Below are positions 63,370 to 64,000 of a stretch of 64,000 nucleotides of DNA, one piece after another (within the stretch, counting starts at the first letter, position 1; the number at the start of each line of letters is the position of its first letter). The stretch comes from Acanthosepion lycidas (lineage: Eukaryota; Mollusca; Cephalopoda; Sepiida; Sepiidae). The translations under genes and the position numbers were made by a program. The stretch is taken from NCBI GenBank assembly GCA_963932145.1, contig OZ010581.1, positions 83,495,593-83,559,592 on the forward strand, in the 5' to 3' direction. A model generated the notes under the pieces. That model saw nothing but the letters and a program-made list of their open reading frames with translations. It was not told the DNA's origin and did no database searches.

Positions 63370-64000
63370 CATATAGAAAAGAACTCTCTTCTGATTTTAA
63401 GGACTATATTATTTATAACTATTAGTTAAGCAAAAATACTGTTACCAAAATTGGAAGAAGTGAAAAAGTTAGAGGTATACAGAAACAACCAGGTTAAGTA
63501 TACAAGCTAAACCCATGGTCTACTTGTTATATTAGGAGATTAAAGGATGAAGACACAAGAAAATCATGTGTGGATGTTTCTAATAAAGTAAAATAAAAAA
63601 TATATATACATGTGTGCTGCGAATATTTCAATTACAATCAAATATTTCCTGAACAAGTGAGGTTTAAATAACTGACAACCACATAGGAAACTGCTACTGA
63701 ATTTGAGACACAAATAGGCTGGTTTAAAATTTGCACATGAGATGAAGATAAAAATTAAGCTTTGGGCCAATATATACTGTGGTCAGATGAAACAAAAATC
63801 CACCTGTTTATGTTAAATGGTATCCAACAAGTTTGGCAGCATCACAGTGTGATGTACAAGTGTTTGGTCTCAACAGTTAAGCATAGTACAGAAAGCATCA
63901 TGGACATAGATTGTCTGAACTCTAATGGCATTGTTGAGCTATTTGGGAAGAAGGTAATAATAATCCAAAAGATTCTGCTCAGAAGACAACAGTTTGCCTA
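63370..64000 (+). pseudogene. Decayed Tc1-like transposase, runs off the window
   Basis: Near 63770-63810 the frame reads ILWSDETKIHLFMLNG, the first catalytic-aspartate motif (VLWSDE.K..LFG). It is followed by WQHHSVMYKCLVSTVKHS and ESIMDIDCLNSNGIVEL, comparable to KCLVPTVKHGGGSVMVWG. Upstream pieces TKIGRSEKVRGIQKQPG and NPWSTCYIRRLKDED resemble the linker after the DNA-binding domain. Stops and shifts interrupt it. The catalytic second half and right end lie beyond 64000. Confidence 0.7.

Noticed and set aside
1-64000. CRISPR array, bacterial operon or phage content
   Set aside because: No regularly spaced direct repeats with unique spacers and no prokaryotic gene organisation; introns and transposons are of animal type.

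Overview
The window is AT-rich, intron-dominated animal DNA. It has long homopolymer runs, TA and CA microsatellites, many decayed DNA transposons, and one gene whose small coding exons are separated by introns of 2 to 25 kb. The protein is best matched by the C-terminus of the myosin phosphatase targeting subunit (MYPT/Mbs, PPP1R12 family). Gene style, repeat mix and transposon families suggest a lophotrochozoan, most likely a mollusc and perhaps a cephalopod. This is inferred from pattern, not from a search.

Layout. From 1 to about 31.8 kb lies the 3' end of the MYPT gene on the + strand: exons at 1281-1442, 4122-4268 and 6246-6296, then two alternative last coding exons at 24901-24987 (A) and 31272-31358 (B). 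Each alternative exon encodes a complete 28-residue C-terminal leucine zipper ending ISKLSR or ISKLSK and a stop. They are paralogous, with 17 of 28 positions identical and the same heptad leucines. A pyrimidine tract of about 370 nt lies between them. A polyadenylation signal with a GT-rich downstream element follows exon B at 31777.

The introns hold a hAT-like non-autonomous family present twice (7584-9161 and 16619-19565, with 8-bp target duplications), palindromic mariner MITEs (7477-7578, 20644-20745), Tc1 and LINE relics, and a likely 2.1-kb solo LTR (11120-13218).

From 31.8 to 64 kb I see no conventional protein-coding gene. Three small stem-loops at 36039, 36586 and 37575 share an identical 10-nt loop and have stems that covary with compensatory changes, which looks like a structured RNA element on the + strand. 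Further along are Tc1 relics (about 41.2-42.2 kb and 63.4 kb to the end), a pogo-like MITE (42323-42451), several fold-back elements including a nearly perfect 102-bp-arm palindrome (49516-49749), a Tc1-like transposon with both ends intact and a broken transposase (50966-52533), a mariner relic (54932-55685) and LINE relics (about 59.8-61.8 kb).

The observations most worth following are the duplicated alternative zipper exons, the covarying hairpin family, the 49.5-kb palindrome, and the mariner MITEs, one of which sits inside the target-site duplication of a hAT element.
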